Below, piece after piece: positions 16,070 through 24,406 of a stretch of 64,000 nt of DNA (its first letter is position 1; the number at the start of each line of letters is the position of its first letter). Under the pieces are notes generated by a model. It did no database searches. It was not told the DNA's origin and saw only the letters and a program-made list of their open reading frames with translations. Source of the DNA: Salinibacterium sp. SWN167. Its GTDB lineage: Bacteria; Actinomycetota; Actinomycetes; Actinomycetales; Microbacteriaceae. The position numbers were made by a program, and so were the translations under genes. The DNA is taken from positions 1,364,001-1,428,000 of the forward strand of contig NZ_JADYWU010000001.1 of assembly GCF_015864665.1 (NCBI RefSeq), given 5' to 3'.

Positions 16070-16570
16070 ATGTCAGACACCATTACCGTTTCGGGGCTCG
16101 TCGCGACGACCCCACGGCACATCGTCACGAGTGAAGGTTTGCCCATTACGTCATTCCGGCTCGCGTCTACGCAGCGTCGGTTTGACCGCAGCAATCAGCG
16201 GTGGATTGATGGCGAAACTAACTGGTACACGATCACGTCGTTCCGCCAGCTAGCGATCAACAGTGCTGCGTCGATCGGCAAGGGCGACCGTGTCGTGCTC
16301 AGCGGGCGGCTGAAGATTCGCGAATGGGAGAACGCTGACCGCAGCGGCACCAATATCGAAATCGAAGCTGACTCGCTCGGTCACGACCTTATGTGGGGAA
16401 CGGCCCAGTTCTCCCGCACCATCTCCAGCGTGAGCTCAGCGAGTCACCAGGCCGAGAGCGACGATACGTTCCCCGCAGCTGACGCTGAAACTGAAACTGA
16501 AACTGAAACTGACGCCGCTGAAGAAGGCGAGCTCATTGCGGCAGGAAGCAGCGCAGTCACGCCCTTCTGA
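16070..16570 (+). CDS. Single-stranded DNA-binding protein paralogue
   Basis: A 166-residue OB-fold protein of the SSB family: TITVSGLVATTPRHI, SFRLAST, WYTITSFRQLAINSAASIGKGDRVVLSGRLKIREWEN. The DNA-binding aromatic positions are partly kept. The C-terminal half is acidic and low-complexity, with a Glu-Thr repeat, and ends in VTPF instead of the DDDIPF tip, so partner-protein binding may be weakened. It is probably a secondary SSB alongside the housekeeping gene that normally sits by rpsF/rpsR. ATG at 16070 follows AAGGAGCAG. Confidence 0.88.
   Translation: MSDTITVSGLVATTPRHIVTSEGLPITSFRLASTQRRFDRSNQRWIDGETNWYTITSFRQLAINSAASIGKGDRVVLSGRLKIREWENADRSGTNIEIEADSLGHDLMWGTAQFSRTISSVSSASHQAESDDTFPAADAETETETETDAAEEGELIAAGSSAVTPF
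16487..16510 (+). repeat. GAAACT hexanucleotide tandem repeat (4 copies) in the ssb paralogue
   Basis: Four exact in-frame copies of GAAACT encode Glu-Thr repeats in the acidic C-terminal tail. Slippage would add or remove two residues per unit without changing the frame. Confidence 0.9.
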
Positions 16571-16640
16571 GCGGATCGTGCGCGCAAGCAATCTAGACTT
16601 GATGCGGCCCTGAAGTCTCGTGGCCGATGAAGGGAATGCA

Positions 16641-17120
16641 ATGCGCGTACGACCCACTCGCCGACTCGGCGCAGTTCTTGCCCTCACCTTGGCGGCAGCA
16701 GTCGCGCTCAGCGGTTGCGTAGCGGAAACGCCAGAACCGACAGCAACCCCCACGGCATCAACGACGCCGGCTCCCGAAGCCAGCGAGACTGCCCCCATGT
16801 TGCGCCCCGGCGAGAATGCCGTCGCTAACCGTCAATTCTTCGACCAGATCAACACCGAATACTTCGAAGCAAATGGTCGCGGAGATGGTCGCACCATCGT
16901 TGACAACCTCATCGACAATGGCTTCGAGAAGCAAGACATGGAAATCACCGCCGACACCACCGCAATTGGCCTTGCCGCCGACTCCATCGTGGTCTCCGTG
17001 CGCATCAAGGGGGAGTGCCTACTCGGTCAGTTTGCTCCCGATAATTACGCCTCATCCATCGAACCGCTTTTGGGCACCGGTGGCTGTCTTGTCGGAAAGA
17101 CCCGCGCAATCGACTGGTAG
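16641..17120 (+). CDS. Lipoprotein, DUF6993-like
   Basis: A 159-residue predicted lipoprotein. It has an arginine-rich N-terminus, a hydrophobic helix and lipobox ALSGC, then a Thr/Pro/Ala-rich linker of about 35 residues. The globular domain contains ADTTAIGLAADSIVVSVRIKGECLLGQF and ends GGCLVGKTRAIDW. The two cysteines (ECLLG, GCLVG) probably form a disulphide. The ending matches what I remember of the DUF6993 family of Microbacteriaceae. ATG at 16641 is chosen to give a normal signal peptide. Confidence 0.7.
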   Translation: MRVRPTRRLGAVLALTLAAAVALSGCVAETPEPTATPTASTTPAPEASETAPMLRPGENAVANRQFFDQINTEYFEANGRGDGRTIVDNLIDNGFEKQDMEITADTTAIGLAADSIVVSVRIKGECLLGQFAPDNYASSIEPLLGTGGCLVGKTRAIDW

Positions 17121-17167
17121 TCGCCAATCGGGTTCGACTCACGCCCGGCGCTCCGTAGAATGGTCAC

Positions 17168-18850
17168 ATGGCCGAATTCATTTATTCCATGGTGCGCGCG
17201 CGAAAAGCGGTCGGCGACAAACTCATTCTTGACGACGTCACGATGTCGTTCTATCCCGGCGCAAAGATCGGTGTGGTTGGCCCCAACGGTGCCGGTAAGT
17301 CCACCATCCTCAAGATCATGGCCGGGCTCGACACCCCGAGCAACGGTGAAGCTCGGCTGAGCCCCGGCTACAGCGTCGGCATCCTCATGCAGGAACCCGA
17401 GCTCGATGAGAGCAAGACTGTTCTCGAAAACGTGCAAGAAGGCGTTGGGCCGATCAAGGCCAAAGTCGACCGTCACGCGGCTATCGGCCTCGAGATGGCC
17501 GAACCTGACGCAGACTTTGACGCCCTTCTGGCCGAAATGGGCACGCTTCAAGAGGAGATCGACGCCGCCGACGCGTGGGACCTCGACTCCCAGCTCGAAC
17601 AGGCAATGGATGCTCTTCGCACTCCTCCCGGAGACTGGCCCGTCAACAAACTTTCCGGTGGAGAAAAGCGCCGCGTTGCGCTCACCAAGCTGCTCCTTCA
17701 GAAGCCCGACCTGCTGCTTCTCGATGAGCCCACTAACCACCTCGACGCCGAAAGTGTTCTCTGGCTCGAGCAGCACCTCTCCAAGTACCCGGGCGCCGTA
17801 CTGGCCGTAACCCACGATAGGTACTTCCTCGACCACGTCGCCGAGTGGATTGCTGAAGTTGACCGCGGCCACCTCTACCCCTACGAGGGCAACTACTCGA
17901 CCTACCTCGAGAAGAAGCAAGAGCGTCTTCAAGTGCAGGGCAAGAAAGATGCCAAGCTCGCCAAGCGACTCTCGAGCGAACTCGAATGGGTGCGCTCAAA
18001 CTCCAAAGGCCGCCAGACCAAGTCGAAGGCCCGCCTCGCACGCTACGAAGAAATGGCGAACGAGGCAGAGAAGACCAGAAAGTTGGACTTCGAGGAGATC
18101 GTTATCCCCATGGGTCCGCGTCTGGGTTCACAGGTTATCGATGCCAAGAACCTCAAGAAGGGCTTCGACGAGCGCATTCTCATCGACGGGCTGAGCTTCA
18201 CTCTTCCGCGAAACGGAATCGTCGGCGTCATCGGCCCCAACGGTGTCGGAAAGACCACTCTCTTCAAGACCATCGTTGGTCTTGAGCCCCTCGACTCAGG
18301 AGATCTCAAGGTCGGCGAGACCGTCGACATCTCCTACGTCGACCAAAGCCGCGGCGGAATCGACCCCAATAAAACACTGTGGGAAGTTGTCTCCGACGGC
18401 CAGGACTACATCCAGGTCGGCAAGACTGAAATTCCGTCGCGCGGGTACGTGTCGCAGTTCGGCTTCAAGGGACCAGACCAGCAGAAGAAGGCTGGCGTTC
18501 TTTCCGGTGGTGAGCGCAACCGTTTGAACCTCGCGCTCACGCTCAAGCAGGGCGGAAACCTCTTGCTGCTCGACGAACCGACTAACGACCTCGACGTTGA
18601 AACTCTCGGAAGCCTCGAGAACGCATTGCTCGAATTCCCCGGCTGTGCTGTGGTGATCACTCACGATAGGTGGTTCCTCGACCGCATCGCGACCCACATC
18701 CTCGCCTACGAAGGCACGGAAGCGAACCCGGGCTACTGGCACTGGTTCGAGGGAAACTTCGACGCTTACGAAGAAAACAAGATCGAGCGCCTTGGACCCG
18801 ACGCGGCCAAGCCTCACCGCAGCGCTTACCGCAAGCTCACGCGCGACTAG
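17168..18850 (+). CDS. ettA: Energy-dependent translational throttle protein EttA
   Basis: An ABC-F protein of 560 residues that binds the ribosomal E site and gates the first elongation step according to ATP/ADP ratio. The two ATPase domains are clear. Domain 1 has GPNGAGKST, KLSGGEKRR and LLLDEPTNHLD; domain 2 has GPNGVGKTT, LSGGERNR and LLLDEPTNDLD. Between them is the basic linker with EWVRSNSKGRQTKSKARLARYEE and the arm inserted in domain 1 (residues ~95-140). Length and motifs fit EttA rather than resistance-type ABC-F proteins. Confidence 0.95.
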   Translation: MAEFIYSMVRARKAVGDKLILDDVTMSFYPGAKIGVVGPNGAGKSTILKIMAGLDTPSNGEARLSPGYSVGILMQEPELDESKTVLENVQEGVGPIKAKVDRHAAIGLEMAEPDADFDALLAEMGTLQEEIDAADAWDLDSQLEQAMDALRTPPGDWPVNKLSGGEKRRVALTKLLLQKPDLLLLDEPTNHLDAESVLWLEQHLSKYPGAVLAVTHDRYFLDHVAEWIAEVDRGHLYPYEGNYSTYLEKKQERLQVQGKKDAKLAKRLSSELEWVRSNSKGRQTKSKARLARYEEMANEAEKTRKLDFEEIVIPMGPRLGSQVIDAKNLKKGFDERILIDGLSFTLPRNGIVGVIGPNGVGKTTLFKTIVGLEPLDSGDLKVGETVDISYVDQSRGGIDPNKTLWEVVSDGQDYIQVGKTEIPSRGYVSQFGFKGPDQQKKAGVLSGGERNRLNLALTLKQGGNLLLLDEPTNDLDVETLGSLENALLEFPGCAVVITHDRWFLDRIATHILAYEGTEANPGYWHWFEGNFDAYEENKIERLGPDAAKPHRSAYRKLTRD

Positions 18851-18852
18851 CC

Positions 18853-19320
18853 ATGAGGTTGCACATTCCGCTCCCGCTGCGCTGGTCAGATGTAGACGCG
18901 TACCAACACGTCAACAACGCCGAAGTGTTTCGCCTGCTCGAAGAGGCGCGCATTCACGCATTCTGGCCAGTAGCGGGAGCGGATGCGCCCCTCACCGCCG
19001 TGCTCGATGGTCGCCCCGGCGGCGACACCATGACGCTCATTGCGCGGCAAGAAATCGAGTACCTGCTGCCGATCCCGTACATGCGCGAACCCATCGACAT
19101 CCAGATGTGGATCGGGCGCGTCGGGGGAGCAAGCCTCGAAGTTTGCTACGAGATTTACAGCCCGGAGGGCGCTGAACCGCAGCTGCTTTTCGTTCGAGCA
19201 TCCACGACATTGGTGCTTGTTGATGCTGCAACCTCACGGCCCATGCGCATCAGCCAAGCGCAACGGGCTGTATTCAACGACTACGCCGAAGAACCGCTTC
19301 AATTCGCCAAGCGGCGTTAG
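18853..19320 (+). CDS. Acyl-CoA thioesterase (hot-dog fold, 4HBT type)
   Basis: A 155-residue hot-dog-fold thioesterase beginning at ATG 18853, two bases after the ettA stop. The catalytic-region signature RWSDVDAYQHVNNAEVFRLLEEARI (residues 10-34) is characteristic of 4-hydroxybenzoyl-CoA-type thioesterases, with the conserved Asp near residue 13. The chain ends in a lysine/arginine-rich tip. The substrate is unknown. The stop codon forms the first unit of a 14-bp repeat array. Confidence 0.88.
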   Translation: MRLHIPLPLRWSDVDAYQHVNNAEVFRLLEEARIHAFWPVAGADAPLTAVLDGRPGGDTMTLIARQEIEYLLPIPYMREPIDIQMWIGRVGGASLEVCYEIYSPEGAEPQLLFVRASTTLVLVDAATSRPMRISQAQRAVFNDYAEEPLQFAKRR

Positions 19321-19398
19321 TTGCACGCGCTAATTCCCAGGTGCTAGCTGTCAGACGCTAGTTGCCACGCACTAGCTGCCAGACGCTAGTTGCCGAGC
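19315..19398. repeat. 14-bp tandem repeat array across two convergent stop codons
   Basis: Six consecutive 14-base units start at 19315, 19329, 19343, 19357, 19371 and 19385. The core is GCTAGTTGCC followed by four variable bases (ACGC, AGAC or similar). Units 3-4 and 5-6 form a 28-bp dimer repeated twice with few differences. The first unit contains the TAG of the thioesterase and the last contains the TAG of glycerate kinase on the opposite strand. Confidence 0.85.
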
Positions 19399-20621
19399 CT
19401 CGCGTCGTCGTCGCCCTCTTCGTCTCTGAATTCGGCGTCAAGGTCGGTGGGTTCGAACCATTCGGCAATCGCGTGAGCGCCCCGCGCCTCTAGTAGTGGA
19501 GCCGCCAGTTGAAAGAGCTCTTTGCGGCTCTCGATGCCTGAGCCCAGCGGAAGGGCTACGTCGATGCCGGCAGCCTTCGCCTCACTCGGGCTCATTCCCA
19601 CGCTGCCTGCAATAACCGCAAGCCACCCGCTCGGGCCTTTAGCGCCGCGCAGGTAATCGACAACTTTGCCGTCGAGCGACTGCGAATCGAAGCGGCCCTC
19701 GCCGGTGAGAATAATGTCGGCGCTGGCGACGACCTTGCTCAGGCCAATGGCATCCGCCACAAGCTGGGCGCCGGGAACGAGCTCGGCACCGAATAGTGCC
19801 ACGAGGGGAGCGGCCATTCCGCCGCCGGCACCGATGCCGGGCAACGCGCAGATTCCGGCGGCAGAGAAGCCGCGCTCGACAGCCAGCGGCGTCTCTGCCA
19901 GCACTTCGGCTAGGCGGGTGAGCCCGGCATCCAAGACAGCGACATCGGATGCCGAAGCCCCCTTCTGAGGCCCGAAGACGTGGGCTGCGCCCTGTTCTCC
20001 CACCAGTGGGTTGGTCACATCGACGGCGATGCGCCACTGCGTCTCCAGTGCGCCGGCAATGAGACCGCTGAGGTCGATCGTTGAGAGGGAGGCTAGCGCG
20101 CCCCCTCCGGGTGCCAGTTCGTCGCCCTCGGCGTCGAGGAATCGCGCACCGAGTGCGCGGAGGATGCCTGTGCCGCCGTCGGTGGTTGCTGAGCCGCCGA
20201 GAAAGAGCGTCACGTCGCGCGCGCCATTTTCAATGAGGCGTGCGGCGATGACGCCGACGCCGTAGCTGTCGGCGCGCAGTGCTTGCAGCGGAACATCGCT
20301 GACGTGGGGGAGCCCGTTGGACTGTGCTGCTTCAATGATCGCCCGGCGACCTTCGCTGTCGAGTCCGTAGCTGGCTTCGCGTTTGCGACCGATGGCATCG
20401 GTCGTCGTCATCGTGAGCGCTGGTTGGAGCCAGGCGGCCAGTACGGCGTCGAGGGAACCTTCTCCGCCGTCAGCCATGGGGAATGTGAGCACGGTGGCTG
20501 ACTCGGGAAGCATTTCGCGGACTCCACGTTCGAGAGCCGCCGCGGCATCCGCAGCGCTCAGGCTGCCTTTGAACGAATCGGGAGCGATGACGACGACAGG
20601 ATTATCAATTGCTGGCACCAT
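19386..20621 (-). CDS. Glycerate kinase (GarK/GlxK type I)
   Basis: Phosphorylates D-glycerate to 2-phosphoglycerate, linking glycolate/glyoxylate use to glycolysis. The 411-residue protein has the family landmarks APDSFKGSLSAADAAAAL at the N-terminus, PMADGGEGSLDA near residue 48, LGGSATTDGGTG near residue 140 and LTGEGRFDSQSLDGKVV near residue 310. The acidic C-terminal extension of about 25 residues is unusual. There is no neighbouring glyoxylate gene, and a terminator separates it from the betaine transporter upstream. Confidence 0.93.
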   Translation of the reverse strand: MVPAIDNPVVVIAPDSFKGSLSAADAAAALERGVREMLPESATVLTFPMADGGEGSLDAVLAAWLQPALTMTTTDAIGRKREASYGLDSEGRRAIIEAAQSNGLPHVSDVPLQALRADSYGVGVIAARLIENGARDVTLFLGGSATTDGGTGILRALGARFLDAEGDELAPGGGALASLSTIDLSGLIAGALETQWRIAVDVTNPLVGEQGAAHVFGPQKGASASDVAVLDAGLTRLAEVLAETPLAVERGFSAAGICALPGIGAGGGMAAPLVALFGAELVPGAQLVADAIGLSKVVASADIILTGEGRFDSQSLDGKVVDYLRGAKGPSGWLAVIAGSVGMSPSEAKAAGIDVALPLGSGIESRKELFQLAAPLLEARGAHAIAEWFEPTDLDAEFRDEEGDDDARLGN

Positions 20622-20662
20622 TCGACCCTAGCGTGACACTGGATGGTTGCCGTGCGCACGCA

Positions 20663-20692
20663 AAAAGGGGCCGCCCGAAGGCGACCCCTTTT
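20663..20692 (-). terminator. Intrinsic terminator of the betaine-transporter operon
   Basis: AAAAGGGG-C-CGCC, a CGAA loop, then GGCG-A-CCCCTTTT forms a strong hairpin with a single mismatch. On the minus strand it is followed by TTTTTG. It lies about 40 bases after the stop of the substrate-binding-protein gene and 40 bases before the glycerate kinase start; the A/T-flanked symmetry could make it bidirectional. Confidence 0.9.
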
Positions 20693-20732
20693 CGTGAGTT
20701 ACAGCACCGAAGTGCTGAAAGCTACAACAGTA

Positions 20733-21626
20733 TTAGCTGGTGAGGCCGTCTACGTAGTCCTGGTTCGCTGCAATCCAGTCAGCAACGATGGGCTCGAAGT
20801 CGGTTCCTTCGTACTCGTTGTACATGACGTTCTCGAGCGAGTAAAGAAGCTCGGAGTCCATCTTGAAGCTAGAGATCCACTCAGTGACCTCAGGCATGTC
20901 GTCGCTCAGGGTGTCGCGTGCGAAGGAGTGAATTTCTTCAACGTCTCCGAGCGTTCCCTCGGGGTCAGCAAGGTCCTTGATGTCGAATGCATCGTAGGCC
21001 CAGTGCGGACGCCAGAGAGTAACGGCAATGTTCTCGCCGTTATCGAGTGCAGCCTGCAGTTCAGCAAGCATGGCGGGTGTCGACGAGGTGAGAAGTTCCA
21101 TGTCGTCGAGGCCGTAGGTCGGCATGGTGTTGTTCAGGACTGCTTCAGTGAGTCCTGCACCAGGCTCGATGCCCACGATGCGGTTGCCGAAAGCGTCAGC
21201 GTTAGCTGCAAGCTCGTCGAGCGAGTCGATCGGTGCGTCAGCGTTTACAGCGACGGTCAGTCCCGCTTCGCTGTTCCAAGCGCCGAGGTCCTCGATCGTG
21301 TCGCCGTATTCTTCCATCAGGCTGGCGTGAGTGATGGGGAGCCATCCGTCAAGCGCGATGTCGTAGTCACCGGTGCTGAGTCCCGAGAAGATCGGGGTTA
21401 CGTCAGCGTATTCGAGCTCTACGTTGTAGCCCTTTTCCTCAAGGATTGCCTTCCAGAGGTACGAAACTGCTTCGCCCTCGGGCCATCCGTTGAATACGGC
21501 AATGCTGAGATCCTTGCTCTCAGCAGCGTCTCCGCTAGCCGTGTCGTCTCCGCCTGCAGCGCAAGCTGAGAGACCGAGGAGCGCAGCGGCTCCGATTGCA
21601 ATTGCAGCGCGTGTCTGCTTCTTCAT
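20733..21626 (-). CDS. proX: Glycine betaine/proline ABC transporter substrate-binding lipoprotein
   Basis: A 297-residue lipoprotein (lipobox GLSAC, cysteine 22) of the OpuAC family. Recognised by KDLSIAVFNGWPEGEAVSYLWKAILEEKGYNVELEYAD, GDYDIALDGWLPITH, VGIEPGAGL and VTLWRPHWAYDAFDIKDLADPEG. The tryptophans in GWPEG, GWLP, LWRPHW are the aromatic-cage residues that bind quaternary ammonium groups. ATG 21626 has AAGGA eight bases before it. It is the last gene of the three-gene osmoprotectant-uptake operon and is followed by an intrinsic terminator. Confidence 0.93.
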   Translation of the reverse strand: MKKQTRAAIAIGAAALLGLSACAAGGDDTASGDAAESKDLSIAVFNGWPEGEAVSYLWKAILEEKGYNVELEYADVTPIFSGLSTGDYDIALDGWLPITHASLMEEYGDTIEDLGAWNSEAGLTVAVNADAPIDSLDELAANADAFGNRIVGIEPGAGLTEAVLNNTMPTYGLDDMELLTSSTPAMLAELQAALDNGENIAVTLWRPHWAYDAFDIKDLADPEGTLGDVEEIHSFARDTLSDDMPEVTEWISSFKMDSELLYSLENVMYNEYEGTDFEPIVADWIAANQDYVDGLTS

Positions 21627-21728
21627 GGTGTCGTCCTTTTCTGTCGGCGCTAAAGCGCGACGATGTTGACGTCGATGCACACAGGGTTCTCTGCATGCGG
21701 GAAACGAGCGCGGGTGGGCGCCCGAAAA

Positions 21729-22688
21729 TTAGCGAACGGGAGGAGTGTGTTCGGCTGGTTCGGTCGTTGCCGGTGCGGTGTCTGCGGTGGCGTTAGCCTC
21801 TGCAGATTCTTCACGACGGCTGCGAACCTTGAAGGACTCGATAATGAACTGGAAGTAACCCTTGCCCGATCCGAAGGATGCCGTGAGGCGGTCCAGGAAG
21901 ATGGCCAAGATAACTACAGACAGTCCAGCCTCGAAGCCGAGTGCGACATCCGCTCGGCTCAAGCTCTGGATAACGGGCTGGCCGAGGCCGCCGGCACCAA
22001 CCATGGACGCGATAACGACCATGGAGAGCGAGAGCATGATGACCTGGTTGATACCGGCCATGATTGACGGCAGAGCCAGCGGAAGCTGAATCTGACGAAG
22101 GATGCGGCCGGGCGATGCGCCGAAAGCCTGTCCGGCTTCAACAACTTCGCTATCCACACCGCGAATTCCGAGTTCAGTGAGGCGAACACCGGGTGCAAGA
22201 GCGAAGAGCACAGTTGCCACGATTCCGGGAACATCACCAATGCGGAACAGGATGAGCGCAGGAATCAGATAAACGAAGGCGGGCATCGTCTGCAGGAAGT
22301 CCAAGATCGGCTTCACGATGGTCGAGACCGTTCGGTATTTAGCCGCCAGAATTCCTAACGGAACACTGATAATGATGGCGAGGAAGGCCGCGACGAGCAC
22401 GAGCGCCATGGTGTCCATCGCGTTTTCCCACTGGTCAAGCGTGAGAATGAGCAGAAAACCAAGGATGCTTCCTACCGAGAACATCCAACCGCGAGCCACA
22501 AAAGCAATGACGGCGAAGATGATCAGGATCACCCAGAAGGGTGGGGAGGTGAAGAGGAAGTTCATTCCGTCGGAGATCGACGCAATGATGAACTTGATGA
22601 CGTCGAAGAACGCGCCAAAAGTGTCGGTGATGTAGTCAATGCCGTCTTCGACCCATTGGCCGAGGGGAATTCTGAGGAAGTCGTTCAT
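21729..22688 (-). CDS. proW: Glycine betaine/proline ABC transporter permease
   Basis: A 319-residue permease with about seven transmembrane helices, a periplasm-side N-terminal extension (residues 1-40) and the binding-protein-dependent transport signature EAGQAFGASPGRILRQIQLPLALPSIMAGIN near residue 190, which contacts the ATPase. The C-terminal ~35 residues are Ala/Thr/Glu-rich and probably disordered. Its ATG overlaps the ATPase stop by four bases. Confidence 0.93.
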   Translation of the reverse strand: MNDFLRIPLGQWVEDGIDYITDTFGAFFDVIKFIIASISDGMNFLFTSPPFWVILIIFAVIAFVARGWMFSVGSILGFLLILTLDQWENAMDTMALVLVAAFLAIIISVPLGILAAKYRTVSTIVKPILDFLQTMPAFVYLIPALILFRIGDVPGIVATVLFALAPGVRLTELGIRGVDSEVVEAGQAFGASPGRILRQIQLPLALPSIMAGINQVIMLSLSMVVIASMVGAGGLGQPVIQSLSRADVALGFEAGLSVVILAIFLDRLTASFGSGKGYFQFIIESFKVRSRREESAEANATADTAPATTEPAEHTPPVR

Positions 22689-23983
22689 CGTGCGTCCTCC
22701 TTCGCGTCGGAATTCGTATCGCTGGCGTCAAGGGCATCGGTAATAACCGAGGTCGAGACGGTAAGCGGGGGTTCGATGACCTGAAGTTCACCGGTGTCTG
22801 TGGTGACGTTGCCGAGAGCGGCAAGCAGAGTGACGCGAGGAACGACACCCTTCAAACGACCACGCTCGTCGATGACGGCCAGCGGTAGCGGGCTTTCCAC
22901 CGAGGGAACGAAGAGCTCCGACAGGTAGGTGTCTTCGGTCACGGCGCTGTATTCGTCGCTCAGGATCGAGGTCATGTCGCTGATGCCCTTACGGACGAGC
23001 TTCATGGCATCGGCGTCACGAACAACACCCTGAAGGGTGCGGTCGCGGCTGATGACGAATGCGGTCGACGTCTGAAGGTCACGCATGATCTTCAGCGCTG
23101 CACGCGGTCCGCCGCTAGCGAAGACTGTCGCCCGGACAGGCTCCATCACGCTGGCTGCGGTGAGAACGCGAGAGCGGTCAACATCCTGAACAAACTGAGC
23201 AACGTAGTCGTTGGCCGGGTCGGTGAGGATGTCTTCTGGCGTGCCGATCTGAACGATGCGGCCATCGCGCATCACTGCGATGCGATCTCCGAGGAACATT
23301 GCCTCGTTGAGGTCGTGAGTGATGAAGATGATGGTCTTGCCGAGTTCGGTCTGAAGCTCAAGCAGTTGCTCCTGCATTTCACGACGAATCAGCGGGTCGA
23401 GAGCGCTGAACGCCTCGTCCATGAGGAGGATGTCGGTGTCGGCAGCGAGGGCGCGGGCGAGACCGACGCGCTGCTGCATTCCACCGGAAAGCTCGGAGGG
23501 CATCTTGGAGCCCCAACCCTTAAGACCAACGAGGTCGATGGTCTTCTGGGCGCGAGCGAGACGCTCAGCCTTCGGCATTCCCTGAACTTCAAGGGCGTAG
23601 GCGGCGTTCTCAAGAACGGTGCGGTGCGGGAACAGAGCGAAGTGCTGAAAGACCATTGAGATGTGGCGGCGGCGAACATCGCGAAGCTTGGGGCCAGAAA
23701 TACCCGTGATCAGGTCGCCACCGACGGTGACGCTGCCCGAAGTGGTTTCCCAGAGGCCATTAAGCATGCGGATGAGGGTGGACTTTCCTGATCCGGAAAG
23801 GCCCATCACTACGAAAATTTCGCCCGGGAGAACATCGAAGCTTGCGTCGATGACAGCAGCAGTTCCGAGCTCTTTGATCTCATCGCGGGAGGCGCCGTGC
23901 TGGAGCCTCTCAACGGCTTCCTGGGGGCGGCGGCCGAACACCTTATAGATGTTCTTCGCGCTGACAGCAAATTTCTCGGTCAC
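22685..23983 (-). CDS. proV: Glycine betaine/proline ABC transporter ATPase with CBS domains
   Basis: A 432-residue ATPase of the OpuAA/ProV type: Walker A GLSGSGKST, Q-loop MVFQHFALFPHRTV, signature ELSGGMQQR and Walker B ILLMDEAFSALDPLIR. Two C-terminal CBS motifs follow (about residues 275-420); in OpuA such domains sense ionic strength or c-di-AMP. The N-terminal IYKVFGRRPQEAVERLQHGASRDEI insertion is typical. GTG 23983 is chosen because AGGAG lies six bases upstream; the frame stays open to 24115 without an initiation site. Confidence 0.93.
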   Translation of the reverse strand: MTEKFAVSAKNIYKVFGRRPQEAVERLQHGASRDEIKELGTAAVIDASFDVLPGEIFVVMGLSGSGKSTLIRMLNGLWETTSGSVTVGGDLITGISGPKLRDVRRRHISMVFQHFALFPHRTVLENAAYALEVQGMPKAERLARAQKTIDLVGLKGWGSKMPSELSGGMQQRVGLARALAADTDILLMDEAFSALDPLIRREMQEQLLELQTELGKTIIFITHDLNEAMFLGDRIAVMRDGRIVQIGTPEDILTDPANDYVAQFVQDVDRSRVLTAASVMEPVRATVFASGGPRAALKIMRDLQTSTAFVISRDRTLQGVVRDADAMKLVRKGISDMTSILSDEYSAVTEDTYLSELFVPSVESPLPLAVIDERGRLKGVVPRVTLLAALGNVTTDTGELQVIEPPLTVSTSVITDALDASDTNSDAKEDAR

Positions 23984-24406
23984 GTTCTCCTGATTACTCG
24001 GCACCTTTAGGGCTTCGCTTCTCTCGGTTACGGTCCGGGTTGAACGCAGGGCTCTGTCGAATCCGGAGTAGTTCTGATGGGAATCGATAGGGGAGCGCTT
24101 TCGGAGCAACTCCACTGCGAATCAACCGTACGAACGACATCCCAGTGACGGGGTGGCGCGCGCGGCCTGATTTCGTAGCACCTTGCCTACAGGGCCCAAA
24201 AAGGGGCACACTGGCAGCAAGGCCGATATCAACGGTAACGTTTTTTGGGTTTTTCCGCAGTTTCAGGTCCACCAGAGTGGGGACATCCAGTGACGGCGAC
24301 CGGGCTCGATCCGCGGCACAGTAGGGATCGAGCGGGGTCATCTTTGTTACTTGTTCGTTACCTATCGGAACTAAAAGAGCCGTCCAATTTGACGAATCGA
24401 GGCCTG
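23984..24406. other. Non-coding 423-bp leader/promoter region of the betaine operon
   Basis: No convincing gene on either strand. On the minus strand, running towards proV, it holds an A/T-rich segment (the complement of TTTTTTGGGTTTTT near 24240), the direct repeat GTAACGAACAAGTAACAA near 24355 and several short inverted repeats. Osmotically controlled transporters often have long leaders. I could not match this one to the ydaO/c-di-AMP riboswitch consensus or another known RNA. Confidence 0.5.

Noticed and set aside
23984-24406. Possible ydaO/c-di-AMP riboswitch upstream of proV
   Set aside because: The conserved aptamer sequence blocks could not be identified on the minus strand; kept only as an unexplained leader.
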